From positions 1,302,001 to 1,366,000 of the forward strand of contig NZ_JBEJGY010000004.1 of the NCBI RefSeq assembly GCF_040253615.1: a DNA stretch of 64,000 nt. The letters run 5' to 3'. The DNA is from Streptomyces sp. Edi4 (GTDB lineage: Bacteria; Actinomycetota; Actinomycetes; Streptomycetales; Streptomycetaceae). Below, one piece after another: positions 1 to 9,138 of the stretch. A program made the position numbers and the translations under genes. The first letter of the stretch is position 1, and every line of letters begins with the position of its first letter. A model generated the notes under the pieces. It was not told the origin of the DNA. It saw only the letters and a list, made by a program, of their open reading frames with translations, and did not search any database.

Positions 1-109
1 AGGTTCAGCCCCTCCGGCGGGGAAGGCAGTCCCTCCCGGCACACCCCACGCAGAAGTCCCCCGGAGCGAGCGGGCGGTCACACCGGGGCCGCCTCCGGCC
101 GGGCGCCGC

Positions 110-1612
110 TCATGCCACGAATGTCCGGGGCGGTTCCGCGCTCCCCGAGCCGCCGCCCGTCTCCACGAGCCGGGCCGCCGCCGCCAGCCGGGCGGCGGCC
201 TCGTCGGCGACCGGGCCGCCCACCGTGAACGGCAGCCGGACATAGCCCTCGAAGGCGCCGTCCACCCCGAAGCGCGGCCCCGACGGCACCCGCACGCCGA
301 CGCGTTCCCCGACTTCCGCAAGCCGCGATCCCGACAGGCCGCCCGTGCGGACCCACAGCGTGAGACCGCCGCGCGGTACGACGAACTCCCAGTCGGGCAG
401 CTCCCGGCGCACCGCGCCCACCAGCGCGTCCCGGTTCTCCCTCGCCTGCGCCCGGCGCAGTTCGACCGCCTGCTCCCAACCACCCGACGCCATCAGCCAG
501 TTGACGGCAAGCTGCTCAAGGACGGGCGTGCCCAGATCCGCGTACGCGCGGGCGGCCACGAGAGAGCGGATGATGTCGGGGGCCGCCCGCACCCAGCCGA
601 TCCGCATGCCGGCCCAGAACGCCTTGCTCGCCGAGCCCACCGTGAGCACCGTGGCGCCCGCCGGGTCGAAGGCGCAGACGGGGCGCGGCATGACCAGGTC
701 CGCGTCGAGCCACAGCTCGCTCATCGTCTCGTCGACGACGAGCACGGTGCCGGCCGAGCGGGCCGCGTCCACGAGCTGGCGCCGCTGGTCCTCGTCGGCG
801 AGCGCGCCGGTGGGGTTGTGGAAGTCGGCGACGACGTAGGCGAGCCGGGGCGCGGCGTCCCTGAGCACCTGGCGCCAGCGCGGCAGGTCCCAGCCGGTCA
901 GGCCCTCGGCCATCGCGATGGGCACGAGCCGGGCGCCGGCCTCGCGCATCAGCTGGAGGATGTTGGCGTACGAGGGTGATTCGACGGCGATGCGTTCGCC
1001 CCGGCCCGCGAAGAGATGACAGATGGCGTCCATCGCGCCCATCGCGCCGGTGGTGACCATGATCTGTTCGGGCATCGTGGGGATGCCGCGCGCCGTGTAG
1101 CGCTCGGCGAGCATCTGGCGCAGGGCGGGCAGGCCCGCCGGGTAGTCGCCGTGGGTGTGGGCGTAGGGCGGCAGCTCCTCCAGGGCGCCCTGGACGCCCC
1201 GGGTCAGCCACGGTTCGGGGGCGGGCAGGGCCGCGCAGCCCAGGTCGATCATCGAGCCGAGCGATTCGGGCGGCAGCGGTTCCAGGCCCCGGCCGGGCAG
1301 CGGGTGGCCGGCGGGCACGGCGGTCCAGCTGCCCGCGCCGCGCCTCGATTCCAGGAAGCCCTCGCCGCGCAGCGCCTCGTAGGCGGCGGCGACGGTGGTG
1401 CGGCTCACCGAGAGGGCCAGCGCGAGCTCCCGCTCGGCGGGCAGTCGCGCGGCCGCCGGGACGCGGCCCTCGAGCACGAGCAGCCGGATCCCGTCGGCGA
1501 GCGCCCGGTAGGCGGGCGGCTTGCGCAGGCCCGCGCCGACGGGGCGCGGCTGCTGTGCCTTGAGCTGACGGGCGAGCTGGGCGGGCCCGATCGCCGAGGT
1601 CCACTGCGCCAT
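110..1612 (-). CDS. MocR/YczR-type GntR-aminotransferase regulator
   Basis: A 500-residue MocR-family transcription factor: a GntR winged helix (around residues 30-95, with LSVSRTTVAAAYEAL as recognition region) joined to a fold-type I aminotransferase domain that binds PLP (lysine likely the one in VGSASKAFW). I chose the ATG at 1612 because GGAAGGTGG lies just upstream; the frame stays open far beyond it. It is divergent from a YczE-type membrane protein, the hallmark of the YczR subfamily, so it most likely controls that gene and itself. The ligand is unknown. Family call is firm; the target is inferred from position. Confidence 0.9.
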   Translation of the reverse strand: MAQWTSAIGPAQLARQLKAQQPRPVGAGLRKPPAYRALADGIRLLVLEGRVPAAARLPAERELALALSVSRTTVAAAYEALRGEGFLESRRGAGSWTAVPAGHPLPGRGLEPLPPESLGSMIDLGCAALPAPEPWLTRGVQGALEELPPYAHTHGDYPAGLPALRQMLAERYTARGIPTMPEQIMVTTGAMGAMDAICHLFAGRGERIAVESPSYANILQLMREAGARLVPIAMAEGLTGWDLPRWRQVLRDAAPRLAYVVADFHNPTGALADEDQRRQLVDAARSAGTVLVVDETMSELWLDADLVMPRPVCAFDPAGATVLTVGSASKAFWAGMRIGWVRAAPDIIRSLVAARAYADLGTPVLEQLAVNWLMASGGWEQAVELRRAQARENRDALVGAVRRELPDWEFVVPRGGLTLWVRTGGLSGSRLAEVGERVGVRVPSGPRFGVDGAFEGYVRLPFTVGGPVADEAAARLAAAARLVETGGGSGSAEPPRTFVA

Positions 1613-1712
1613 GAAGTCAGTCCACCTTCCCGGAATTGGCCATGGTTGGGGTCCATTTCCCCGCCTCAGAGTGGCATGACCAGTCCACCACGATCCTTCA
1701 GGGGGCACCACC
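1613..1712. promoter_or_regulatory. Divergent promoter/operator region, mocR and yczE
   Basis: This 100-bp gap separates two divergent starts and must hold both promoters. It contains a direct repeat CAGTCCACC at 1618-1626 and 1681-1689, a near-palindrome TGGCATGACCA at 1672-1682, and the palindrome TGGCCA at 1637-1642. MocR proteins usually bind paired direct or inverted half-sites, so these are candidate operators; which one is real cannot be told from sequence alone. Confidence 0.4.
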
Positions 1713-2411
1713 TTGTCCACGCACCTCCCGCGCAGACTGCTCTCGCTGTACGTCGGTCTCGCGTTGTACGGCATCAGTTCGGGGCTGCTCGTGCGCGCCG
1801 GGCTCGGGCTCCAGCCGTGGGGGGTGCTGAACCAGGGCATCGCCCGGCACGCCTGCCTCTCCATCGGTGAGGCGTCGATCATCGTGGGCGCCCTGGTGCT
1901 GCTGCTGTGGATCCCCCTGCGTGAGCGGCCGGGGCTCGGCACCGTCTCCAATGTGTTCGCGATCGGCGTCTTCATGGACGGCACGCTCGCCGTCGTCCCG
2001 GATGTACGGGGGCTGCTCGCGCAAGTGCCGCTGGCGGCCGCCGCGATCGTCTGCAACGGGGCCGCGACCGGTCTGTACATCTCCGCGCGCTTCGGACCCG
2101 GCCCGCGCGACGGTCTGATGACGGGCCTGCACAGGGTGACGGGCCGCTCGGTCCGTCTCGTCCGCACCTCGCTCGAGGTGGCCGTGGTGGCGACCGGGTT
2201 CCTGCTCGGTGGTTCGCTCGGCGTCGGCACGGCCTTGTACGCGCTGGCGATCGGGCCGCTCGCGCAGTTCTTCCTGCGCGTCTTCGCGCTGCCGGAACCG
2301 GCTCCGGCGGTCGCGGCGCCAGCGGGGTCCGGCCCCCAGGCGCCCAGCACTTCCGCGTGCGCCCCCTCGCGCACGGCGGCGTCGCGGGACCGCGCGATAC
2401 TTCCCGGGTGA
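1713..2411 (+). CDS. yczE: YczE/YitT-like integral membrane protein
   Basis: A 232-residue protein with about five hydrophobic segments, matching the YczE (YitT-like) membrane family, for example LYGISSGLLVRAGLGLQPWG near the N-terminus. The start is TTG at 1713, supported by AGGGGG about eight bases upstream. It sits divergently from the MocR regulator, the conserved YczR-YczE arrangement. The transported substrate is not known. The C-terminal 35 residues are low-complexity and Ala/Pro-rich. Its TGA overlaps the GTG of the next gene by four bases (GTGA), so the two are probably translationally coupled. Confidence 0.85.
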   Translation: MSTHLPRRLLSLYVGLALYGISSGLLVRAGLGLQPWGVLNQGIARHACLSIGEASIIVGALVLLLWIPLRERPGLGTVSNVFAIGVFMDGTLAVVPDVRGLLAQVPLAAAAIVCNGAATGLYISARFGPGPRDGLMTGLHRVTGRSVRLVRTSLEVAVVATGFLLGGSLGVGTALYALAIGPLAQFFLRVFALPEPAPAVAAPAGSGPQAPSTSACAPSRTAASRDRAILPG

Positions 2412-3172
2412 CTCGCGTACGCCACCCCTATCTGGACCACCCCGCCGTCATCCCGTTCGCCCATCGCGGCGGCGCCGCGGACGGCATCGAGAACACGGCC
2501 GCCGCCTTCGCGCGGGCCGCCGAGGCCGGCTACCGCTACTTCGAGACCGATGTGCACACCACGGCCGACGGCCGTCTGGTGGCGTTCCACGACGCGACAC
2601 TCGACCGGGTCACCGACGCCCGGGGCCGCATCGCCGAACTGCCCTGGAGCGTGGTCCGGCGGGCCCGGGTCGCCGGGCGCGAGCCGCTGCCGCTCTTCGA
2701 AGAACTCCTGGAGGCGTTCCCCGAAGCCCGCTGGAACGTCGATCTGAAGGCGGAGTCTGCGCTCGTCCCGCTGATCGACCTGATCCGCCGCACCGGGGCG
2801 TGGGACCGCGTCTGCGTCGGCTCGTTCTCCGAGGCCCGCGTCGCCCGGGCGCACCGCGCCGCCGGGCCGCGCCTCGCCACCTCCTACGGAGTGCGGGGCG
2901 TCGCCGCGCTGCGCCTTCGCTCCTACGGGATCCCCGCGCCGCTGCGCCCCGGCGCCGTCAGCGCCCAGGTCCCGGTGAGCCAGCACGGCGTGCCCGTCGT
3001 CGACCGCCGCTTCGTGCGGACCGCGCACGCGCTCGGCCTGCGGGTCCATGTGTGGACGATCAACGACCCCGCCCGGATGAGGGCGCTGCTCGACCTCGGC
3101 GTGGATGGCATCATGACCGATCATCTGGAGACACTGCGCACGGTCATGACCGACCGGGGAGTCTGGCACTGA
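2408..3172 (+). CDS. Glycerophosphodiester phosphodiesterase
   Basis: A GDPD-family TIM-barrel enzyme of 254 residues that would hydrolyse glycerophosphodiesters to glycerol 3-phosphate and an alcohol. Diagnostic motifs are FAHRGGAADGIENT (His-Arg and Glu of the active site), YFETDVHTTADG (metal-binding Glu-Asp), VAFHD and VHVWTIND. I placed the start at GTG 2408, which overlaps the yczE stop (GTGA); an in-frame start 51 bases upstream would lie inside yczE. No signal peptide is evident, so it is likely cytosolic. Function is well supported; the physiological substrate is not. Confidence 0.9.
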   Translation: MTRVRHPYLDHPAVIPFAHRGGAADGIENTAAAFARAAEAGYRYFETDVHTTADGRLVAFHDATLDRVTDARGRIAELPWSVVRRARVAGREPLPLFEELLEAFPEARWNVDLKAESALVPLIDLIRRTGAWDRVCVGSFSEARVARAHRAAGPRLATSYGVRGVAALRLRSYGIPAPLRPGAVSAQVPVSQHGVPVVDRRFVRTAHALGLRVHVWTINDPARMRALLDLGVDGIMTDHLETLRTVMTDRGVWH

Positions 3173-3220
3173 CACCCGGCGGCCACCGCTCGCGTACGGG
3201 CACGAGCGAGGGGGCGCGGG

Positions 3221-4642
3221 TTGAGCGCTGAGATCGTGAACAAGACCGCCGGGAAGACGACCGGGACCGCCGAGGCCGCCCCGGCGGACGGGGGCTCAGC
3301 GGCGGACGGGGGCCCGCCGACGGGCGCGGCCGAACGCCGGCGGGAACAACGCGGCTGGTACTTCTACGACTTCGCGTGCTCGGTCTATTCGACGAGCGTG
3401 CTGACGGTGTTCCTCGGTCCCTATCTGACGTCCATCGCCAAGTCGGCGGCGGACGCCGAGGGGTTCGTCCATCCGCTGGGCATCCCGGTGCGCGCCGGGT
3501 CGCTGTTCGCGTACGCCGTGTCCGCCTCGGTGATCGTCGCGGTAATCCTCATGCCGGTCGTGGGCGCGGCGGCAGACCGCGGCGGGCGCAAGAAGCCGCT
3601 CCTCGCGGCCGCCGCCTACACCGGCGCCGCCGCCACGGCCGGGATGTTCTTCCTCGACGGCCACCGCTATCTGCTCGGCGCGGTGCTTTTGATCGTCGCC
3701 AACGCGGCGCTCTCGGTCTCGATGGTCCTCTACAACGCCTATCTGCCGCAGATCGCGGGTCCCGAGGAGCGCGACCGGGTCTCCTCGCGCGGCTGGGCCT
3801 TCGGCTACACCTCGGGCGCCGGCGTCCTGGTGCTCAACCTGATCCTCTACTCGGGGCACGACCGCTTCGGAGTCTCGGAGTCGACCGCCGTGCGGATCTG
3901 CCTGGCGTCGGCCGGCGTGTGGTGGGGCGCGTTCACGCTGATACCCCTGCGCCGTCTGCGCGACCGCGCGGTGGCGGTGTCGGTGAGCGAGGGCCGGGTG
4001 GGGGCGGGCTGGCGGCAGTTGGTCTCGACGTTGCGGGACATGCGGGCCCGGCCGCTTACCCTGGCCTTCCTCCTGGCGTACCTCATCTACAACGACGGTG
4101 TGCAGACGGTGATTTCGCAGGCCTCGATCTACGGGTCGGAGGAACTGGGCCTGGATCAGAACACCCTGATCGTGGCCGTGCTCCTGGTGCAGGTCCTCGC
4201 GGTGGCGGGCGCGCTCGGAATGGGGCGCCTCGCGCGGACGTACGGCGCGAAGCGGACGATTCTGGGCTCGCTCGCGATCTGGGCGGTGATCCTTGGCGTC
4301 GGCTTCTTCCTGCCCGCGCACCGGCCCGCGCTGTTCTTCGTGCTGGCGGCGGCCATCGGCACGGTGCTCGGCGGCAGCCAGGCGCTGTCCAGGTCGCTCT
4401 TCTCACACATGGTGCCGAGCGGCAAGGAGGCCGAGTACTTCTCGGCCTACGAGATGAGCGACCGGGGGCTGAGCTGGCTGGGGCCATTGGTGTTCGGTCT
4501 CGCGTACCAGCTGACCGGGAGCTACCGGGATGCCATCATCTCGCTGGTGGTGTTCTTCGCGGTCGGTTTCGTGCTGCTGGCCCGGGTGCCGGTGCGGGCC
4601 GCGGTGGCCGCCGCGGGGAACCCTGTTCCGGCGCGGATTTAG
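3221..4642 (+). CDS. MFS transporter, UMF1/Atg22-like
   Basis: A 473-residue, twelve-segment transporter of the Atg22/UMF1 branch of the major facilitator superfamily, recognised from RGWYFYDFACSVYSTSVL at the first membrane segment and AADRGGRKKPLL in the loop between segments 2 and 3. Start is TTG at 3221 behind GAGGGGG; the first 40 residues are a disordered Ala/Gly/Thr tail, so a later start such as GTG 3236 cannot be excluded. It follows the GDPD gene by 48 bases and may share its transcript. Substrate unknown; the pairing with a phosphodiesterase could suggest a degradation product, but that is speculation. Confidence 0.85.
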   Translation: MSAEIVNKTAGKTTGTAEAAPADGGSAADGGPPTGAAERRREQRGWYFYDFACSVYSTSVLTVFLGPYLTSIAKSAADAEGFVHPLGIPVRAGSLFAYAVSASVIVAVILMPVVGAAADRGGRKKPLLAAAAYTGAAATAGMFFLDGHRYLLGAVLLIVANAALSVSMVLYNAYLPQIAGPEERDRVSSRGWAFGYTSGAGVLVLNLILYSGHDRFGVSESTAVRICLASAGVWWGAFTLIPLRRLRDRAVAVSVSEGRVGAGWRQLVSTLRDMRARPLTLAFLLAYLIYNDGVQTVISQASIYGSEELGLDQNTLIVAVLLVQVLAVAGALGMGRLARTYGAKRTILGSLAIWAVILGVGFFLPAHRPALFFVLAAAIGTVLGGSQALSRSLFSHMVPSGKEAEYFSAYEMSDRGLSWLGPLVFGLAYQLTGSYRDAIISLVVFFAVGFVLLARVPVRAAVAAAGNPVPARI

Positions 4643-4808
4643 ACGTTGAAGTGAAAGGCCGGTAGTGTACGCCTTTGGCCTGCCAGGCGGACCGTTACTG
4701 CGTGCTCGAGTAGAGAAGACGCTGGGTGACATCTGCTGCCAGATGTGACAAACCGGTCACTGGTGGGTACAACAAGGGGCGGCACGACGGCGACGCATGA
4801 CCCAGAAC

Positions 4809-4835
4809 GGGAATCTTTACCGCCGACCGGACGTT
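4809..4835 (+). promoter_or_regulatory. Sigma-R promoter of rbpA
   Basis: GGGAAT at 4809-4814 and GTT at 4833-4835 are separated by exactly 18 bases, matching the SigR (thiol-oxidative stress) consensus GGGAAT-N18-GTT. It lies 61 bases before the rbpA start codon. In S. coelicolor rbpA is an established SigR target, so disulphide stress induction is expected here. The weaker pair TTAGAC (4639) and TAGTGT (4663) further upstream, also 18 apart, may be a housekeeping promoter. Confidence 0.85.
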
Positions 4836-4896
4836 GACCGGATGACGACGACAGTGACACCTGTCCTGTGGGCGACAAGCCCGGGAGGCACGATTC

Positions 4897-5271
4897 ATGA
4901 GTGAGCGAGCTCTTCGCGGCACGCGCCTCGTGGTGACCAGCTACGAGACCGACCGCGGCATCGATCTGGCCCCGCGCCAGGCCGTGGAGTACGCATGCGA
5001 GAAGGGACATCGCTTTGAGATGCCCTTCTCGGTGGAGGCGGAGATTCCGCCGGAGTGGGAGTGCAAGGTCTGCGGGGCCCCCGCACTCCTGGTGGACGGC
5101 GACGGCCCTGAGGAGAAGAAGGGCAAGCCCGCGCGTACGCACTGGGACATGCTCATGGAGCGGCGCACCCGCGAGGAGCTGGAGGAGGTTCTGGCCGAAA
5201 GGCTGGAGGTCCTTCGTTCCGGCACCATGAACATTGCCGTGCATCCGCGCGACAGCCGCAAGTCCGCCTGA
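4897..5271 (+). CDS. rbpA: RNA polymerase-binding protein RbpA
   Basis: RbpA binds the principal sigma factor and RNA polymerase and stimulates promoter opening in actinobacteria. At 124 residues it has the normal family length. The central beta-barrel core carries C34, H38, C56 and C59, and the C-terminal sigma-interaction helices are in ARTHWDMLMERRTREELEEV. ATG at 4897 follows GGGAGG by about ten bases. It has its own sigma-R promoter upstream and a strong terminator downstream, so it is monocistronic. Confidence 0.97.
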   Translation: MSERALRGTRLVVTSYETDRGIDLAPRQAVEYACEKGHRFEMPFSVEAEIPPEWECKVCGAPALLVDGDGPEEKKGKPARTHWDMLMERRTREELEEVLAERLEVLRSGTMNIAVHPRDSRKSA

Positions 5272-5303
5272 TCGCGCAGTTCGGCGATACAGCGCGTCAA
5301 AGT

Positions 5304-5347
5304 CGAGGGCCGGTCACACCATTTCGGTGTGGCCGGCCCTCGGCTTT
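5304..5347. terminator. Bidirectional terminator between rbpA and fxsA
   Basis: A 17-bp stem (5304-5320 with 5326-5342, one G-T wobble) closes a five-base loop and is followed by GCTTTT. It lies between convergent rbpA and fxsA and probably serves both. Confidence 0.85.
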
Positions 5348-5425
5348 TGTCCGGCCGGCGACCGGGCCCCCGACGGCCGCCCCTGCGACCAGTGCGGCCA
5401 CGGCCGCCCCTCGCGGGCGTGGCTC

Positions 5426-6010
5426 TCAAGGGGTCAGGGGCGGGCGCGGGCCGAGGTCGTCGCGCGCGGGGCGGGAGGCCGGCCCGTCGTCGCGGACGAC
5501 TTCGCCCTGGACGACCTTGCCGTCCGGGTGGCGGACGCGGGCCTGCTGGAAGGCGTCGCCGAAGCCGCCGGGGACGACGGCGCGCATGCGCTTGTCGAGG
5601 GACCGTTCGGCCAGGCGCGCCAGGGACTTGCGTACCGGCGGGATCAGCAGGAGCAGCCCCGCCGCGTCCGACAGGAAGCCGGGGATGATCAGAAGCAGCC
5701 CGGCCAGCATGATCAGGGCGTTGCCCTCACCGCCGCCGGAAGCGGCCTGCGGCCCGCCGCCCCCCGACTGCTGCCGCCTGACCGTTTCGGAGAGATTGCG
5801 AAAGGCGCGCCGCCCGGCCCGCTTGATGACGCCACTGCCGAGCAGCAGGCCGCCGATGAGCAGCAGCAGGACCAGGAGCCCGCTGGTGGCGCCGGCCACC
5901 ACGGTGAGCAGCCAGATCTCCAGGACCAGCCAGGCGGCGATCCCCAGGGGTACGAAGGTGCGTGCGCGCGAGCGCTTGGGAACGGTCGGGGGCTGAGTGC
6001 CGGTCGTCAT
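5426..6010 (-). CDS. fxsA: FxsA-family membrane protein
   Basis: A 194-residue FxsA homologue. Two closely spaced N-terminal membrane segments (about residues 20-60) and a third hydrophobic stretch near residues 97-125 (LIMLAGLLLIIPGFLSDAAG, the FxsA signature) are visible, followed by a charged cytoplasmic tail. In E. coli, FxsA overproduction relieves F-plasmid exclusion of phage T7, but its basic function is unsettled. It lies 126 bases downstream of the mannose synthase gene on the same strand and may be cotranscribed with it. Confidence 0.88.
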   Translation of the reverse strand: MTTGTQPPTVPKRSRARTFVPLGIAAWLVLEIWLLTVVAGATSGLLVLLLLIGGLLLGSGVIKRAGRRAFRNLSETVRRQQSGGGGPQAASGGGEGNALIMLAGLLLIIPGFLSDAAGLLLLIPPVRKSLARLAERSLDKRMRAVVPGGFGDAFQQARVRHPDGKVVQGEVVRDDGPASRPARDDLGPRPPLTP

Positions 6011-6136
6011 GGTCCCAGTGTGCCTGGACGCCGCTCGGGACGGCGTAAGGAAGAGATCAGTACGCGCTGGTCATCGCGGGTCGTACGGGCGCGCCCGGCC
6101 CGGCGAGGGATGAGCGTGCCCGGCGGGACCGGGACT

Positions 6137-6904
6137 TCAGGAGGGCTTGCGGCCCAGGAGCTTGTTGGCACGGGCGCCCACGCCCCAGGCGGTGACCCGC
6201 CACAGCGCCTCGACCAGGATGTCGTTGCTCATCTTGGAGTCGCCACGTTCGCGCTCGACGAAAGTGATGGGCACCTCGACCACGTGGAAGCCGGCGGCGA
6301 CCGCACGGCGGGCCAGGTCGACCTGGAAGCAGTATCCGGCGGAGGCCACCTGGTCGAGGCCGAGGCCTTCGAGGGTTTCGCGCCGGAAGGCGCGGTAGCC
6401 GCCGGTGACGTCGCGGATCGGGACGCCGAGCAGCAGCCGGGAGTAGGTGGAGCCGCCGCGCGAGATGTACTCGCGGTACTTGGGCCAGTTTACGATCCGG
6501 CCGCCCGGCACCCAGCGGGAGCCAAGCACCAGATCGGCCCCCTTGAGCGCGGTGAGCAGCCGGGGCAGCTCCTCGGGCTGGTGGGAGCCGTCGGCGTCCA
6601 TCTCGACCAGGACGCCGTAGTCGTGCTCGATGCCCCAGCGGAAACCGGCCAGGTAGGCGGCGCCCAGCCCTTCCTTGCCCTTGCGGTGCAGCACGTGCAC
6701 CTGGTCGTCCTCGGCGGCGAGTTCGTCCGCGAACTTGCCGGTGCCGTCGGGGCTGTTGTCGTCGGCGACCAGAATGTGGGCCTCGGGGACCGCCTCCCTG
6801 ACGCGGGCGACGATCGGCTTGATGTTCTCCGCCTCGTTGTAGGTCGGGATGATCACCAAGGCCTTGCCCAGCGGGCCGTACCGCCTCTGACCGCCGTCGT
6901 TCAC
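6137..6904 (-). CDS. ppm1: Polyprenol monophosphomannose synthase
   Basis: A GT2-family glycosyltransferase of 255 residues that moves mannose from GDP-mannose to polyprenyl phosphate, supplying protein O-mannosylation and other surface mannosylation. The family motifs are VIIPTYNEAENI, VADDNSPDGT (nucleotide site) and the metal-binding DAD at residues 103-105 in VEMDADGSHQ. There is no C-terminal membrane domain, as in the soluble actinobacterial type. GTG at 6904 follows AAGGGG. The S. coelicolor orthologue is required for infection by phage phiC31, so this gene probably determines phage receptor glycosylation here as well. Confidence 0.93.
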   Translation of the reverse strand: MNDGGQRRYGPLGKALVIIPTYNEAENIKPIVARVREAVPEAHILVADDNSPDGTGKFADELAAEDDQVHVLHRKGKEGLGAAYLAGFRWGIEHDYGVLVEMDADGSHQPEELPRLLTALKGADLVLGSRWVPGGRIVNWPKYREYISRGGSTYSRLLLGVPIRDVTGGYRAFRRETLEGLGLDQVASAGYCFQVDLARRAVAAGFHVVEVPITFVERERGDSKMSNDILVEALWRVTAWGVGARANKLLGRKPS

Positions 6905-7481
6905 TGCTGCCCCTTATTGTCCGTACGCAAGGGTCCACCATAGCGAGCGGTCACCATCGCCCCGAACCGCGAGGGTGTGTGGTGCCGGATGCGCCCGGAT
7001 GGAGGGGGAGATCCGCCGGAAATACCGGGTCTGGGGCACGTGGGTCGGTACGGGGGCCCGGCGCCCTTCGGGCCGACCTGGGGCCCGCTGGCTGCGGGTC
7101 GACCGAGAGCCGTTGTCTACTGAGCGTCCGGGCCCCACCCGGGTCGCACCTACCCGCGAGCCCGCAGGGGGCAGGGGGGACGCCCTCCCGGCTGAAACCT
7201 TCCCTCGCCCCCGAGGCGCGGGCGCTGAACCTGGCTGCCAGTGGTGGTGCGCCGGTGCGACACACCACCCCATGACCCAGCGGCGTTCGACGACTGCGTG
7301 GAGGCTTAACCGGTCGGACGTCCTGTGGTGGACTCGGCCGAACCTACCGGCCCCCGGGCGCGTTCTGTCAACAGCCGTTTGAGCTGCGACGTTTCCTCAA
7401 ACGACCAGGTCAGTGCCGAAGATCCGCAGGTCGTGGCGATGCCGTGACGGCGCTGCGCCGACGGTGCGAAATGTCCCCATG
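6905..7481. other. 577-bp intergenic region, no gene recognised
   Basis: Short open frames here have no family signature or convincing ribosome binding site. Features seen: an inverted repeat CGTTTGAG (7376-7383) / CTCAAACG (7396-7403) near the end of the amidohydrolase gene, which could be a weak terminator or operator; several GC-rich potential hairpins around 7055-7105; and a possible minus-strand -10 (TATGGT) about 40 bases before the mannose synthase start. I could not match a riboswitch or tRNA. Confidence 0.5.
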
Positions 7482-9128
7482 TCACTCGTTCGGACGCGCG
7501 AATACCGTTTGTCCGAACACCACTGTCCGCAGGGGGACGGGCAGCGCGGCGCCGGGAGTGAGGTCGGGCAGGCCCGGGGTGCCCGAGCGGGGGTCGGTGG
7601 ACCAGCGGGCCACCCGGTCGTCGGGGGCCTGCACCACCAGCTCCTCCGTGCGCCAGACCGCGTAGTCGGCGGGGGCGCCCGGCACCAGGGTGCCCGCGTC
7701 GTCCCGGCCGAGCGCGCGCCAGCCGCCCCTGGTGTGGGCGGTGAAGGCGGCCCGGGCCGAGACGCGGTGCTCCAGGGTGCGGTGGAAGGCGGCGGCCCGG
7801 ACGCTCTCCCACGGGCCGAGCGGGGTGACCGGCGCGTCGGAGCCGAACGCCAGCGGCACGCCCGCGCGCAGCAGGGCGGCGTACGGATTGAGGGTGCGGG
7901 CCCGCTCGACGCCGAGCCGTTCGGCGTACATGCCCTCGTCGCCGCCCCACAGCGCGTCGAAGACCGGCTGCACGGAGGCGGTGAGGCCGAACTCCGCGAA
8001 GGCCGCGATGGTGGCGGGGGTCATCATCTCCGCGTGCTCCACCCGGTGCCGGGCGGCGCGGACGCGAGCGAGCCCCACCCGCTCGGCCGCGGCCCGTACG
8101 CCCTCGACGACGGCGCTGAGCGCGGCGTCGCCGATGGCGTGGAAGCCGGCCTGGATCCCGGCCTCGGTGCACGCGGCCACATGGGCTGCCACGTCGGCGG
8201 CGTCCAGATGGACGGCGCCGGTGCCCGGGGCGTCGGCGTAGGGGGCGTGCAGGCAGGCGGTGTGGGAACCGAGGGAGCCGTCCACGAAGAGGTCCCCGGC
8301 CGCGCCGACCGCGCCGAGTTCGCGGATGCGGTCGGCGTCCTTGGCGCCCGCGACGCGCTCGGCCCAGTATCCGAAGACCCGGGGCCCCGGCTCCTCGCGG
8401 GACAGGGCGAGCAGCGAGGTGAAGTCGTCCTCGTCGGAGATCTCGGGCCCGCCGCACTCGTGGAGGGAGCCGATGCCGAGCGAGGCGGCGTGCCGCAGCG
8501 CGGCGCGCTGCGCCTCGGCGCGCTGGCCCGGTGTGATGGCCCCGTGCGCCGCGGCCCGCACCGCGTGGTGCGCGGCGCCGTCCAGCGGCTCGCCGTCCCG
8601 GTATCCGGCCAGGCCACGGACGCCCGGGACGAGGTCCAGCAGGGCGGTGGTGACCACGGCGGAGTGGACGTCGACGCGGGGCAGGTAGAGCGGGCGGCCG
8701 CCGGTGGCCGCGTCCAGCTCCGCGCGCGAGGGGTGGCGCCGCTCGGGCCAGCGCGCCGCGTCCCAGCCGCCGCCGAGCAGCACCCGGTCCCCGGGGCGGG
8801 CGGCGGCGTGGGCGCGCACCGCGTCCAGGGCCTCGGCGAGCGTACGGGCCGAGGAGAGGTCGAGCCCGGTCAGGGCGAGACCGGTGGCGGTGGTGTGCAC
8901 ATGCGCGTCGGTGAACGCGGGGGTGACCAGAGCGCCTTCGAGGTCCACGATCTCGTCCACCCCGCCGGCGAACGCGTCGGCGGCGCCTTCCGAACCGACC
9001 CAGGCGACGTGCCCGCGTTCGACGACCATCGCGGTGGCGAAGGGGTCGGCGGGGCTGTGCACGTCGCCACCGCGCAGCAGGACGGTGCGGTGGGCGGTTG
9101 CTTCGGGGGCGGAACTCGCGGAACTCAT
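7482..9128 (-). CDS. Amidohydrolase, YtcJ-like
   Basis: A 548-residue metal-dependent amidohydrolase of the YtcJ/exoenzyme-regulatory-protein type. The N-terminal metal motif is FTDAHVHTTATG (HxH), with later metal or catalytic ligands in ECGGPE, GFHAIGDAA, RVEHAEMM and AFGSDAPVTPLGPWES. The C-terminal strand region (LVPGAPADYAVW) completes the composite beta-sandwich. Members act on amides or N-acyl compounds, but the substrate cannot be predicted. It starts 10 bases after the Lrp regulator gene and is evidently in one operon with it. Confidence 0.85.
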   Translation of the reverse strand: MSSASSAPEATAHRTVLLRGGDVHSPADPFATAMVVERGHVAWVGSEGAADAFAGGVDEIVDLEGALVTPAFTDAHVHTTATGLALTGLDLSSARTLAEALDAVRAHAAARPGDRVLLGGGWDAARWPERRHPSRAELDAATGGRPLYLPRVDVHSAVVTTALLDLVPGVRGLAGYRDGEPLDGAAHHAVRAAAHGAITPGQRAEAQRAALRHAASLGIGSLHECGGPEISDEDDFTSLLALSREEPGPRVFGYWAERVAGAKDADRIRELGAVGAAGDLFVDGSLGSHTACLHAPYADAPGTGAVHLDAADVAAHVAACTEAGIQAGFHAIGDAALSAVVEGVRAAAERVGLARVRAARHRVEHAEMMTPATIAAFAEFGLTASVQPVFDALWGGDEGMYAERLGVERARTLNPYAALLRAGVPLAFGSDAPVTPLGPWESVRAAAFHRTLEHRVSARAAFTAHTRGGWRALGRDDAGTLVPGAPADYAVWRTEELVVQAPDDRVARWSTDPRSGTPGLPDLTPGAALPVPLRTVVFGQTVFARPNE

Positions 9129-9138
9129 GGAGGACAGC

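Noticed and set aside
110..3175. Very long open frames, including a 1021-codon frame that covers the mocR gene and continues upstream across yczE and GDPD
   Set aside because: High GC leaves alternative frames open. The conserved protein begins at ATG 1612, and the upstream part is antisense to two recognisable genes.
4654..4681. Terminator after the UMF1-type transporter gene
   Set aside because: Only six base pairs (AAAGGC/GCCTTT) with an 11-base loop and no T-tract; too weak to list.
7190..7290. Cobalamin-riboswitch-like fragments (CCACTGG, CACCGG) in the gap before the mannose synthase gene
   Set aside because: The order and spacing of the conserved blocks are wrong and the downstream gene has no link to cobalamin.
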